Shown here in pieces: positions 45,634 through 56,846 of a stretch of DNA of 58,119 nt; position 1 is the stretch's first letter, and each line of letters begins with the position of its first letter. The position numbers were made by a program, and so were the translations under genes. The stretch comes from Phaeoceros laevis (taxonomy: Eukaryota; Anthocerotophyta; Anthocerotopsida; Notothyladales), in contig JBNGIQ010009415.1 in assembly GCA_049999765.1 (NCBI GenBank), positions 41,039 through 99,157 of the forward strand. Reading direction: 5' to 3'. The notes under the pieces were generated by a model that was given only the letters and a program-made list of their open reading frames with translations, did not search any database and was not told the DNA's origin.

Positions 45634-48600
45634 AAGAAGAGGACCGAACGTGCAGCAGAAGAGGAAAAAAGCATGAAGAAGTAGATGAAGGTGGCGGCTA
45701 GAGGGGACCCTGTCGAGGAGGATGTCGTGGAGGAAATCGGCACCAACCGCATCCAGCTGCTCTGTCATGGTGTGCAGGCCCAGGATGTGACGGATTCTGC
45801 ACGGCTCAAGCAGCTTAGAGTGGCAGAAACAAAGGAAGAAGATTTCCCACTTGTCCCGCTCTGCCTCCTGGAGACTATGGAGCTCGTTCGCCCTGTGCTT
45901 CAAAATTACAAGGCAAACAAACTGGAAGAGCATCTGGCGACTAGAGGGTATCTAGAGAACTTACTAGGGTTCATTGTGAGTTTGAGGAATGAGTATGGTT
46001 CGTTGTTCCACCTATCATGTCCTCACCAGGATAAATGGGATCCTGAATGGAGAAGATTAGTAAATGAGTTTGAGGCCAAGCTGGATAAGCTCATTGAAGC
46101 TGCTTGGGATCAACTAAGAAGGCAATTTCTCAAGGATTGCAAGGGCAGGAAATTTTGGGTGTATGATGGTAATCATCGGTTGGTGGCTTGGATGAGACTG
46201 TCTCAGAAGTACCCAAACGAGCCTAAGTTCCACCCCTTCATGAAGGTCACAGTCGTCAATGGTGACGAGAAAAATGATGGGGAGATCTGCAAGATCATGA
46301 AGAGTGTCAACCAATATGAATTCTCTCCTCGTGCCTGCACCCTACTGAATTTGCTTCCGCTGGCATCTTCATCGTTTTTTTATGTTTACACTGACTGCAC
46401 GCAGGCTTGTTACTGATGCCACCGTGAGGACAACGGATATGCACCACTTGTGGATAATCCAAAGGGCAGGAACAAAACCTATCGAGTTCTACAAGAAGGT
46501 CATTGACCCGCATCACTACCAGAAGAGTTTTACTCAAAATTCCAGGCCACTCGAAAGAAGGAAGCCCTGGTATGGCATGACTGTGTCTGCTATGGCTGAC
46601 ATTGTTTATGGCACGGAGATGCAGTCACTCACAATGCAGACAAGAACAGAGATAATGCAAGAAGCCAAGGAGGCAGACAAGGACCTCAATGAAACAGAGC
46701 TACAGAAGCTGGTGCAGGAGAAGATGAAAGAAAGGATGAAAGAGTGGAATAGGAAGTTGAAAAAAAAGCTTGCCATTGCCAATCCGGCGCATGACCCAGA
46801 TTTTTTGAATGCCATTAAGAAATGTATGGCCGCCGAGCATCCATTCTTCACTGCTAACAAATCGACCAACACCGAGAAGTTGTACTATCTAGCTCTATGT
46901 GCGGTGCCCAATGAGGACAGGATGGTCCTGTTCCATTAGTGCATGGATAACCATAAAAAGGTTGTGGGAAAGGCCATCGCTTCCAATCGGAAAAAGGCGT
47001 GGCTTACTGATGAGGGCACGAAGCACCTCCTGAACTACGAAGTGTTCTGGCGACAACTCTGCATCATGGTCGGCAACTTTGCATTCTTGGTCTACAGAGA
47101 TGGCCAAGGGTAAGTACCACGTTATCAACACAGGCATCATTTGCTGCATTCCAAGGTCTGAACAATAGTGCTTTCTTTCTGACTCTTGTATGCTTATGAG
47201 CAGGAAACAAGGAGGGTGGTGTCTCGATAAAGTCGCTCTCGAGGAGCTGCTTGAGAAGTCAAGAAGGATGGAGGGGGCAGATCACCTTGAGAAGGTGCTC
47301 ATGCATGACGAGATGGATGAAACTGCCAAATGGTTAGGTGTCACCGCTGCTGCCTGGATGGACCAAATAAAGACCGAGTACGGCGATTTAGTACTCAAGG
47401 CTTATGCTCATGTCAAGGACAAGATCGCTTTCAATCGGGGTGCTCCCAAGAGGGAAGGCATGGTTCAGTTTGCGATGCGGATGGTGTATAGGTTTGCACT
47501 GCACATGGATGAGGTGTGGCAGTTGGCATCAATTCCAAGTAACATCAAAGCACATGTGGAGAGAGCCAGGCGTCCCGGGCTGCACAAATACACCCTTGCT
47601 AATGGAGAGGCGCCCATTCTATTTGGACATACAAGGGGTTGGCAGAAAGACACGGTCATATGTGAAGCTGGAGACTGAGAAGACGACCCTCTAGTTGACC
47701 AAGGCATTTCCTCCCACTCCACCTACAGCGCTTACAGATGAGGAGAAGGAGAAGGTGCTGAAGGTTTCGAATATGAGAAACAGAAAGGTCATATTTAGGT
47801 TCCTTCTAGTGGGCGACACCAAGTCAAAGAAACTACCATCTGGCAAGGGGAAGGAGAAGGAGAAGGATGGTGTTCCCGTGAAAATGTCACAGGCAGAGAT
47901 GGGTGGTGACGAGGCTCCAACGGGGGAGACTGAGGATACAGGAGGCTCGGGCACGAGGAAGTCTGACCGCCTGAAGGCCCAGACTGAAGCTCAAGGGGAC
48001 GATGCAGCTTCGGCCCAAGATGAAGAACTTGAGCCCCCTGCTCCAGAAGATTTTTTGAGAGTCCATGATGATGGTCCAAAGAAAACTCTAGCACAAAGTT
48101 ACCTGGCTGCACAGGAGAAAACGTAGGTGAGGATTCACAGTGGGCCATACTTTCCGCGGAACTGACCAAACGATTTTGTAAGTCTCCCATCACTGTGTGT
48201 GAAATATTGTGCTTGTAGAGGTTGGCTCTTAGACTAAGTGTGTTTTCCATCACTGATCAGCCGCCTACAATAAGCGCTATTGACAGAGGGTTCATGGAAA
48301 TCATGGCATCGTATGAGGAGGTCTCCAAAAACTCGGGGCAAATGACAAATCAGGCCAAAGAGCTGGGCAAGTTTCTTCACGCGCAATGCAAGGGAAGACT
48401 TGGATTGAGAAGGAGGACTGTGGCGGCGGAGACAGTGGGCTGCTGATGCTTGTATTGCAGACATACCATTGAATGCAAGTGTGTAAGGAACATGGTATGG
48501 TCGTCGCGATATCCCTCTTTGGAATCGCTTGTACGACAGAGACTTGTGTCTCAAAAGGTTGTTCCAGCTTGCAGACAACATCTTAGAGTTGGAGGGGCAC

Positions 48601-48738
48601 TTGTTTATCATTTCTCAGGAGGAGCACGTATCAATGATACTAGTGCTGGCAGAGAAACACGACATGCGGTTTTCTCGGGATTTCCCGGTCCTGTGCATAG
48701 TACCATTCAATGTCAATGGAAGAGGGAAATACAACTAG

Positions 48739-49980
48739 CTGGCGGGACAACGTGGTCTCCGTCGGTTAAGATTATCTTGGGAGCTCAGTTTGGTAGTGAG
48801 ACCAAGCTGTAAGGTCGATGCGGCCAGGCGGCAAGGCGGTGGGGACCGTCAGCGAGATCGGAGACCAAGCACGGTTGGCCTGAGAGTGGCGCGCGGTGCA
48901 GTTGCTTGGAGGAAGGTGAAACCCAGGGAGCGTGGAGCCAAGATCCTGGCTGAGGAGCAGCCGCCTCACTTGTCTTAAGGCGCACGCCGTCTGTGGGCCT
49001 GAGGCCTGGCGTGGCCTGCTGTGGAGGCGCTCCAGGGCGCGGCAGCGCCACGACGGCCTGGTGGTGCCATTGTTTAGAGTTTTTGGGCATACAAGGCCCA
49101 GGCGCGGCCTGGAGGAGGCACTCGCCTCGAGAAGGAAGGCGGGCGGTGGCGCCACGCCAAGCTGGCGCGGCCAGTAGCCACCTGAAGGCATGGCTGTGGA
49201 AAAAAGTGTGGTGTGAGGGCGCGCGCCCCAAGGCGCCAGCTTGGCGAAGGCGTGGCGCAAGGCGCGCAGGTGTGCTTGGAGGCTGCAGCTGCGTGAAGCT
49301 CTGCTAGCGTGAGAGGGGTGGCACACACCCCAAGGCACGCGCGATGGAGAAGGGGGGGTAATGCATCCCTCTTCCTTTATTATTTAAGCTTTTGTGAGAA
49401 TTTGGGTTCTGGTGCGAGAGCTGCAGCGTGACAAGGGGGCACGCGGCCCAAGGCGCCAGCTTTGCAAGGGGTGCTGTGTGGAAAAGGTGCGCGCGTGGGG
49501 GGGGGGACTTCTTTTTCTCCCCTCCATTATCTTACATTTGGTTATTGATGCATTTTTGGCGCTAGCGCGAGGTTCTGCGCATGAGAGGAGGAAGCACGCC
49601 TGAACTCAAGGCGCTTGGAGGCTCTTCAAAGAGGGTGGGCACCTCAACGCGTGGCGCATTGGAGGCAGGTGGAAAAGGAAGGCACTTCTCCCTCTCTCCC
49701 TCTTTGGTGGCATTATTTTAAGGCGGAGGCTGATGCAATCTTTGCGTCAGCGCTAGAGAAGGCGTGCGTGACGACGCAGGAAGGAAGATTATTTTTCCTG
49801 TCTCTTCCTCCTCTTGAGCATTTTAATTCTTTTCTGGGCATAGGTGAAGGCGCCACTTCTCTGCGCAGGACTGACGGGTGGCCTGACTAGTGGACAGGTG
49901 ATGTCCGACCATGTGAGGGCTGCTGGCCAGTAGGTGCTGGGGCGGATGCAGATACCATAGAAAATCGTGAAAGGAAGTGC
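48739..49980. other. GC-rich, weakly repetitive region without gene
   Basis: CCCAAGGCGCCAGCTT recurs at about 49224 and 49449, with related GCGCAAGGCGC and GGAGGC words in between, suggesting a degenerate ~220-bp tandem repeat. A run of ten G lies near 49498. Long GC-rich frames here have no recognisable domain. Confidence 0.45.
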
Positions 49981-50590
49981 GTGCAAGGAGAGGAAACAAA
50001 ATCTTCCCTCATTCCTGTGTTTACGTCGTCAATCAAGCTGCTTGCGGGAAGCCCGTGGTGGTCCGCCCACCGAATGGGGGAATTCGTCAACGCCGAAAAC
50101 GAATGGTATGGCCAGAACTATCAGCTGATAGTTAGCAACCTGGTTTTGTACATACAAGTCGAGAACAGAGAAGACTGGTGGCTGGACATCCTGCACCGTT
50201 ACGAAACTCTCTGCGACCAACTGCCCGCGCACTTGGAGTGCGCGCGGGACACGGATCACTCCGACGCNNNNNNNNNNNNNNNNNNNNNNNNNNNNNNNNN
50301 NNNNNNNNNNNNNNNNNNNNNNNNNNNNNNNNNNNNNNNNNNNNNNNNNNNNNNNNNNNNNNNNNNNACTGCGCTGAGGAGGTAGTGTCAGTCATTTTGA
50401 AGAGTTCTATGCTAAATTCCGCCTCAAGGTGCATGAGCAGTTGGGCCAGGTTCCCGCATACCTGCCTTTTGCGGTTGGCTTAGCTCCGGAAGGCTTTGGA
50501 GACTTGGTATCCCTGCAGTTGGCAGGGTGCGCGCGGGAGAACAGGCGTGGTCGCGCCCGAGGTGGTCGTGGCGGTCGCCGCCACAACTAG
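49981..50590 (+). pseudogene. ORF1 of the methyltransferase retrotransposon, RGG-tailed, interrupted by gap
   Basis: Before the gap: a Trp- and Glu-rich segment (Pro-Trp-Trp-Ser, Asp-Trp-Trp-Leu-Asp). After the gap a frame with Gln-Val-Pro-Ala-Tyr-Leu-Pro-Phe ends in an Arg-Gly-rich tail (RGRARGGRGGRR) and TAG. It may be the N-terminal half of Gag or a separate RNA-binding ORF. Family not recognised. Confidence 0.45.
50268..50367. other. assembly gap, 100 N
   Basis: Placeholder gap inside ORF1. Confidence 0.99.
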
Positions 50591-50772
50591 TTTTATGTGT
50601 GACTTTTAAGTCTTGTTTTTCCTACTGGTAGTGGATAGGCCAGCAGAAGTTGGACAAGAAATAATCCTATTTTTTCTGCCAAGTTGTGTGAATTTGGTTT
50701 TAATCCAGTTTGGGTTTAGTAAATGGTAAAATCCTCGCGGAAATTACCTTAAGTATTTTCTGGAATTAACCA

Positions 50773-52406
50773 TTGTGGTGCATGTGGAAAGGAGACTTCC
50801 CGCGCACACCAAGTGATGAAGAGCCTTCTGCTCTAAGTCCGTGGAGTAGAGGACCGGTGCACACCCCAAAGTTTCAGTACCGGCACTGGGAGTGGAGGTC
50901 CGGTACCGTGCGACGGCCCTTTGATGGCAACGACTCATCGGACGATCAGACCGTAGAGGAAGGCAACACCAACATGGACCTACCATCGGAAAGGCGAGGG
51001 CGGCATGAGCTGTTCACTGGAAGGCCCGGCACACTAAACCTCGACGATTTCATTGAACGGTTTGAAGCAGCAGAGTTAAAATGGATGTACAAAATCCCCA
51101 ACTACACCTGACACTATGCTTTCATCCAGATGGCACAGTATGTGGGAGAGGAAGCGTTGATTACCTACCGGGAGCAGAAGGCACGGTTGATGGCCAAACG
51201 ACAGGTGCCTCGACAGCTCCGGTACCTGTTACACCGGCAGCCAGTAAGACCAAAGATGAGGACAAAGGGCTCTTTAAAGAAGATGCGGGTCGAGCGGAGT
51301 CGTCAGCTACTACAACGGTGGGACTTGGACCAGCAGACTCATATGTGTATGAGGACCCGGTAGCGGAGATCCTCGGCATATTTCGAGAAGAATTCCTATC
51401 CATCACCAATGAAAAAGTGCATGAGGTAATGAACTTCCAGTTCAAGACCGGTGAAACTCTGCGTATGGCGTATCGGAGATGTGAGCAGTTGGTGGATGAC
51501 ACTCGGTGCATTAGCCGACGAGAAGCCACAGAGAAATACCTGGCAGCCCTGCCGTACCGTTTGAAGACGAAGGTGGAGAACTCCATTCAAGCCCAGTACG
51601 GTATCAACTATGATTTGAGGTAGGTGTGGGAGTTGGCGGAACGCATTTCTCTAGTAGATACCTATTCAAGAGCAGTACAAGGCGTTGGCAATGCGAAGAA
51701 GCCTTTTCAGGAGAGCTCAAGTAGTCGGTTCCGTAAAACGGAACGAACGCAGCCAAAACGCAAGACGGCAAATGCTGCTACAAGCTCCAATCCATGCTAT
51801 CGGTGTAGGGAGCGGCATCCTCCACGGGACTGTCCATATTCTCCGGATGGAGCCCGCGCGCATGACTCGTGTCCAGCTTGTGACAAGGTCGGTCATGCAG
51901 AGGAAGCGTGTTGGGAAAAGCATCGGGATCTTCGACTAGAGCAGTATCGACCTTCCACCAGTGCAAGTGGTGATGGTGAGAAGCAGGAAGCTGGAGAAAA
52001 GAAGAATCGGAATCAGCGGAAGAAAGATTCCCATCAAAAGTCCTTGACTGCTTATATGGCCAGGATTGAGGAGCTAGAAAAGCAGATCAAGGAGTTTCGA
52101 TTGCAGCAGAACTATGAATCCGGTTCATCGGACGGTGAAGACACCAAGTCCGCACGGGTTGCCCTGCCAGTGATGACAGTAAGCACGCGCAGTCGTGCCA
52201 AGGCTCGACCGCCAGAAGCCCGAAGGAGAGGAGTCTCCACTCCAGGAGTGGCCTTGGTAAGGGACGCGGAGCCAACCAGCTTTGAACCTCAGGCTCCTCG
52301 ACCGATAGCTAAGTTGCCAAGATCCTTTGAGCCGTTACCCACAAGAGAGATGGCATCCAGTAACTTGGCAGGGGGGAACCAGGGAGACCGTTACGACGGT
52401 TATTGA
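50773..52406 (+). pseudogene. Gag of the methyltransferase retrotransposon
   Basis: The N-terminal part (50773-51111) has a Leu-Asp-Asp-Phe-Ile-Glu-Arg-Phe-Glu segment and is cut by TGA at 51108 (one transition from Arg CGA). Past a frame change, 51150-52406 runs in a single frame interrupted only by a TAG at 51621 between Leu-Arg and Val-Trp-Glu-Leu. Two knuckles follow: CYRCRERHPPRDC (CX2CX3HX4C, one residue short) and CPACDKVGHAEEAC (canonical). Then come a basic linker and a coiled-coil-like Glu/Lys segment. Confidence 0.8.
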
Positions 52407-53294
52407 CTGAAGCTATGGCCCAAAAATTGTTGGAGACTTCATGCTTTAGGTTGCGGGATATGGGTATCCCAATGAGAGACCTTCGCCGGATCACACGCAA
52501 GTTAGTGGCTGACAAAGCGGAGAGCTCCGACCCGAGTCAAGTAGCGGCTACAAGTCTTCCTCAGCTCACTACGGCACCGGCGCTGACGGCAGAAGACCGG
52601 ACAAGCGCCAAGGTGGGGGTGGCCATCGTTCGTAACAAGGAGTGCCATATAGAGGTGGACGGTATGGCTCCATGTGTGGTGATGGTGGATACTGGTGCCC
52701 AACCGGTTATCCTGGGAAAAAGGCTAAAGGAGGCCTTAGGATTGCACAATGAGAAATTGCAGTCGACCAGGTGGAAGTTGGAAACTGCTGCTGGTACTAC
52801 GGAACCAGTATTGGGTGAAACCAAGGAGAAGATTACCATTGCCTACAAACTTCGTACGGCGGATGCTACCTGTGTTCAGGTACGGTGCTTGGTCACTAAT
52901 GCGGAGAGTTTTGATATCCTGTTGGGATCAAAGGCCACATACCCCGTGGGCATGGGAGTAGACTTTGGACCGAGCAAGCCTTTTACAGGCCCGGATGGCA
53001 AGAAGGAGTGGCAGACAAACTGGCTTTCATTCCCTTGGATCTGCATCACCATTGGAAGAAGGACGCCCTCGTTGGATATGTCTATCAGGCGTATTCTGCG
53101 GAGCCAGAGCCAATAGGAGTGCTGATGGCCCATGCAACAGATCTAGTAGAAGATGTGGAAGAAGAGGAGCGCATTGATGAGCAAGTGCCATTGCAACAAA
53201 CGCTCCAAATCTCCAGGAATGAGTTGCTTACCACAGCTCTGGGCAGGATCAAAACTGTGAAGCAAAAGGATGAGTATCCTCCCTGTAAGGAGCA
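52403..53294 (+). pseudogene. aspartic protease and linker
   Basis: Val-Met-Val-Asp-Thr-Gly-Ala-Gln-Pro is the retropepsin active site, about 93 residues in. Phe-Asp-Ile-Leu-Leu-Gly-Ser follows 75 residues later as in the second half of the fold. Near 53000 the frame changes, and the linker continues in 53008-53350 with an acidic Glu-Asp-Val-Glu-Glu-Glu-Glu stretch that leads to the methyltransferase. Confidence 0.85.
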
Positions 53295-53349
53295 GTGTTG
53301 CTCTCTTACTTTGCCTTCACCAGTGCCAACTCCGATAGATACCAGGATC

Positions 53350-54548
53350 ATCACCTGGCAGCCATCACGGAAGGGATTGTGTTGGTGGAATTGCTTGGAG
53401 GAATCAGCTCTGGATTAGAAGCAGTCCTGCGAAGTGGCATCAAAGTCCGAAAATACATTTACTGCGACACAGACTTACATGCCAGGGTAGTTTCTCAGCA
53501 CCGTGTCATGGGTTTTCTGCAGGATTACTCTACCTTATTGGATTGGCGCGCAGTGCGATCTTATCAGCATGCTCTGCTAGCTGATGTCAGATTGATTGGT
53601 AAAACCCATTTACTAGGACTCCACACTCCCATGGACCTGGTCATTGCTGGATGGGAGTGCCAAGGATTCTCGGCGGCCGGTACAGGTCATGGATTGCGAG
53701 ATTCATGGACATGGTTGTTCAATGATTTGGTGCGCAATCTGCACACCATTCGGACCACGCAGAAGAAGCCTTGTGGTTATGTCCTTGAGAATGTGGCTGG
53801 CGGGTTTGACAAGAGGAAAGTTGTGCGAGATGATTTTGCCATAGTACGGAGCGTTTTGGGCCAAGAATTGGTGGCGGATGCCGTACAACTTGGGTCTAGA
53901 GCTCATCGTCTGCGAGCTAAATCGACCAATTTGGCCCCATTGCACTTCATGCAGGACATCCGTGCTCACACAAGCGGACCAAATCATTTGGTTCAGGATA
54001 TCATGTCCGAAGGTAGGTATCTTCGAGTAGTGCCCAAAGAGGATAAGTTTCCATACTATCTTGTGAATTTTCCCGGTGGACCAAGGAAGGCATGGCTGAC
54101 ATTTGTGACCAAACATCGATCCTATGCATTTTGCAATAAGGGTCCAGGTGTTGTTTACAATCGCCATGGAGAACCCTTGGGAGAACCAACTGCTCGGGAG
54201 AGGGAACTAGCTATGGGGTTTCAGGCAGAGACCACCGCAGCCACAGGAGTGGAGGAACAGGCCAGGTGTCAGTTATTAAGGCAAGCCTTTGACATGAACA
54301 CCATTTGCTGGGTGTTTAGTTCGGCACTGGCATTCCAATTGACCACTCAGCGGAGGTTAGAAATTCCCAACCGATTGCGTTTTCGGCAGGAATGTCCAGC
54401 TCTTACAGCTCTCCCACCAGAATCAGACCCTGAGCCAAGCCCAGAAGGAGAACCAGAAGATGGGACTACTCAATGTCAACCTTCTTCACATCCGCCGGAG
54501 CCACCATGGCACATTGGGGAGCAACTGGCAATCAGCGAGTGCTTGTAG
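53350..54548 (+). CDS. C5-cytosine DNA methyltransferase domain (DNMT3-like) within retrotransposon Pol
   Basis: The open frame spans 53295-54548 (417 codons), with domain residues about 25-350. Motifs in linear order: I, Val-Glu-Leu-Leu-Gly-Gly-Ile-Ser-Ser-Gly (31-40); II, Tyr-Cys-Asp-Thr-Asp (56-60); IV, IAGWECQGFS with Cys122; VI, YVLENV (162-167); VIII, GSRAHRLRA (190-198); IX-like, RERELAMGF (301-309); X-like, helix around 327-345. These are the hallmarks of AdoMet-dependent methylation of cytosine C5. The Ile-Lys-Val-x-Lys-Tyr-Ile after motif I and the Ala-His-Arg-x-Arg of motif VIII favour the DNMT3 branch. The residue before the catalytic Cys is Glu instead of Pro, an unusual change. 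No UBA, PWWP, ADD or chromo module is seen. The frame is the same as RT downstream, divided from it only by TAG 54546, so it was part of Pol. Activity of this copy is unproven. Confidence 0.85.
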
Positions 54549-55235
54549 TTACACAATCTGCTCGAGCGCTCTAGGCATGTGTTTGCCTTCACTATGGCGC
54601 ACCTGGGGGTGTACGAGCGTACGAAGTTCAGCATCGACACTCTTACCGACAAGCCCATATTCCGGAAGCCACACCGGTTGAGTCAATATGAGCAGGAGTT
54701 GGTGCAGAAGCGATGTGAGGAGCTCTTGAAAAATGGCTTGATTCGATAATCACATTCATAGCATGCAGCGGCTACGGTGATGCCTCGCAAGAAGGATGCT
54801 AGTGACGAGTGGACGGAGCGGCGAATGTGTGGGGACTATCGTCCTCTTAACAAAGTCACCCCATAGGATCACTATCCCATGCCGACCTCGGATGAAATCT
54901 TTGATGCACTTGGGATCTCCAATTATTTCAGTATCCTTGATCTGCGGCAAGGCTTCAATCAGATTGCTATTGAAGAGCATCATAAATGCAAGACTTTCTG
55001 GGGAAAGGATCGTCTTTACGAGTGGAATGTCATGCCCTTTGGATTGAAGAATGCGCCGGTTCATTTCCAACGAGTCATGGATGTGGAACTACGATGCTTG
55101 CCGTTTGCCATATGTTACATTGATGACATCATCGTTTATAGCAACACTCTGGAGGAGCATCTTGCTCATATTGAAGCTGTCTTCAAGCGGTTGGAGGCTT
55201 GTGGGCTCAATGTGGTGACCCACTTGTTGTTTTAA
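54549..55235 (+). pseudogene. reverse transcriptase, truncated
   Basis: Same frame as the methyltransferase. Contains Cys-Gly-Asp-Tyr-Arg-Pro-Leu-Asn, His-Tyr-Pro-Met-Pro, Leu-Asp-Leu-Arg-Gln-Gly-Phe, Met-Pro-Phe-Gly-Leu-Lys-Asn-Ala-Pro and the catalytic Tyr-Ile-Asp-Asp. Stops at 54747, 54759 and 54864; at the last, Gln is the usual residue of the family. After Gly-Leu-Asn-Val the sequence leaves the family at about 55220 and the thumb is missing. Confidence 0.9.
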
Positions 55236-55568
55236 TAATACTGGAGATGTTTTTTTTTGCTGTTTTGTTCAAATAAACGATTAAACTTTTACAATAATGG
55301 CTGACATGCTATTAGTTAATTAATTATCTAATTAATTAAATGATGGTGGTTAGTGAAAGGCTAATCCGTGAGCATGTGAAGATGAGAGGGTTCTAACGCA
55401 AGGGTAACTAATGTGAACTTTTTATCCTATTATTCCGACTATAACAGTTCCGATGAATAGTCACTAACTTTTGACAGTTATACGATTACGGAGGATGAGT
55501 TAGAATTAGGTTCATTATGTTTATTAGAAGTAGATTAGTCGACGGAGGTTTTTAACACATAGCCAAGA
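55236..55568. other. AT-rich sequence, no gene
   Basis: Includes TTAATTAATTATCTAATTAA. Nothing coding. It marks the break of the retrotransposon. Confidence 0.5.
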
Positions 55569-56526
55569 GATGTACGCCGAGGAGCCTGACTCAGTGCCCT
55601 GGGAGGTGGTGCGCAAAGGAGAACTGTAAAGGAAGCTTTATCACAAGGATTGGCGCAACAGCTACCAGTACAAGGGTCACGGGGCGTCATGCCTAAGTGA
55701 CTGGCAAGCCTAGACTACCCTACGACACTGGAGCATCCACATCCCGGAGCACAGACCTGCGACACTATGGGAAATTGAGGTCAGGAGCCACAATACGGTC
55801 GCCAGTTGGAGGTGCAATGTCATCCGGAGCGTGAGGAGTCATAAGCGGGAGAGTAGGAAGAGGCGTGACGTGTGCTAGTTGCGCCGCAAGTTGAGCAGTG
55901 ATCGGTGGCCGGCGCAGTTGATCTAGGCGGGCGGCGGCATGCAAGGGTGCATTTTCCGGAACAAAGTCCAGCGGACTTGTTGGAGAGAGTATGCCTTGCT
56001 GGGGCCCGTGAAGAATAGCTCTTCCGGAGCAGGAAGCCGCGCTTGGAAGAAGACATCCGCATCATGGAGGAGGATGATGAAGTCCTCACAATAAACAAAC
56101 TGGGAGCGCGGTATATGGGTGGAAGCACAGATTGCTTGGAACTCTTGAATCCTCGCAGTTGCCTGGTGAGTTGCTGCAGCCAAATCTCTGAGGGTGCCTT
56201 CTGGAATGGGCTGTAGGTATGTTGTCCAACGCGTGCGAGCCCATGCGCGGTCCTCGGCAGTTAGACGTTGTAAGGGTACCTTGCACCAACTGGAGCCAGG
56301 CCATTGCAGCTTGTTGGCGATAGAGCTCGGCCGGGGTCAGATCAGCAGGAAGCGGACCAAGCAGATAGAAGATGTGATCTAGAGGATTCGCCGGAGATGG
56401 AGCTGGCAAGGGCGTCATCACTGATCTTCGCTCAGGCAACGCGAAAAAGGGAGGACGCTCAGGAGGACCATCGCTGGAGGAACCATTACCGGAAGACGGA
56501 ACAGACCTTGATGGTGTCATGAGCAA
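55569..56526. pseudogene. decayed coding region, strand unclear
   Basis: On the minus strand, frames at 56526-56250 (Pro/Ser-rich, then Leu-Thr-Pro-Ala-Glu-Leu-Tyr) and 56183-55923 (helical, ending Tyr-Ser-Leu-Gln-Gln-Val-Arg-Trp) look like one protein with a frameshift. On the plus strand 55569-55880 also reads as a Trp-rich basic protein with stops where Gln codons would fit. I recognise neither. Gag-like sequence of another retrotransposon is the best guess for the minus strand. Confidence 0.3.
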
Positions 56527-56699
56527 AGAAATGAAAGCACGATGGAGGCAAGGTTGGGAATGAGGGTTGCACCAACGAGAGAGAGGCTATATAGGTCAGA
56601 TCCCATGACCTACCGCCAAAGCCGGCCGAGTACTCGGAGCTCAGGGAGATAAATGTACTCAGATGGGGTGCCAGTCTAATAGTGGTTAGAAATAGTAAT

Positions 56700-56846
56700 A
56701 AGTCAATAAGTAACTAGTTATGAGTTTCAAATTAGTTATGAGTTTCAAATTAGTTATGAGTTTCAAATTAGTTATGAGTTTTTAAACTAGTTATGGGTTT
56801 TCAACTAGTCATGTTGTTTCATAATTACTAGCTACTAGCTAGTAGA
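56700..56846 (+). repeat. ~21-bp tandem repeat and TAG/CTAG-rich stretch
   Basis: TTATGAGTTTCAAATTAG is repeated about four times (56718-56785), followed by CTAGCTACTAGCTAG words. Confidence 0.85.

Larger units (their letters stand above)
43425..48738 (+). pseudogene. decayed multi-exon gene with ParB/sulfiredoxin-like motif
   Basis: The first coding exon starts at 43425 (Met-Gly-Arg-Gly-Arg-Lys, basic) and stays in frame to 43847 except for a TAG at 43581. A long intron with hairpins follows. The exon from about 45634 has a TAG at 45682 and then 230 codons, with Val-Tyr-Asp-Gly-Asn-His-Arg-Leu-Val-Ala-Trp near residue 170. Asp-Gly-Asn-His-Arg fits the phosphate-binding GxxR/H-R motif of ParB/Srx-fold domains, and the following Val-Asn-Gln helix also fits. 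Later exons: about 46404-47109 (coiled coil, TAG at 46937, donor GG/GTAAGT), 47206-48126 (frameshift near 47650, TAG at 47692, Lys/Glu-rich tail), 48262-48446, and a last part to 48738 with a Gly-His-Leu-Phe-Ile-Ile-Ser strand resembling a Rossmann methyltransferase C-half. Family not recognised; transposon origin is likely from the decay. Confidence 0.5.
49981..55225 (+). mobile_element. Ty3/gypsy-like retrotransposon carrying a DNA methyltransferase domain, truncated
   Basis: Order: RGG-tailed ORF, Gag with two zinc knuckles, aspartic protease, C5 cytosine methyltransferase, reverse transcriptase. The RT sequence type and its place after protease fit Ty3/gypsy. The element breaks off about 30 codons after the Tyr-Ile-Asp-Asp site near 55220, so RNase H, integrase and the 3' LTR are missing, and no 5' LTR or primer-binding site was found. 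There are stops at 51108, 51621, 54546, 54747, 54759 and 54864 and frame changes near 51140, 52390, 53000 and 53350. Confidence 0.88.

Noticed and set aside
48772-49328. Arg/Pro-rich proteins on the minus strand
   Set aside because: GC-rich low-complexity frames on both strands without motifs.
50773-55235. Endogenous pararetrovirus
   Set aside because: Two-knuckle Gag and protease-RT order are compatible, but there is no movement protein or coat motif, and the RT and layout read as Ty3/gypsy.
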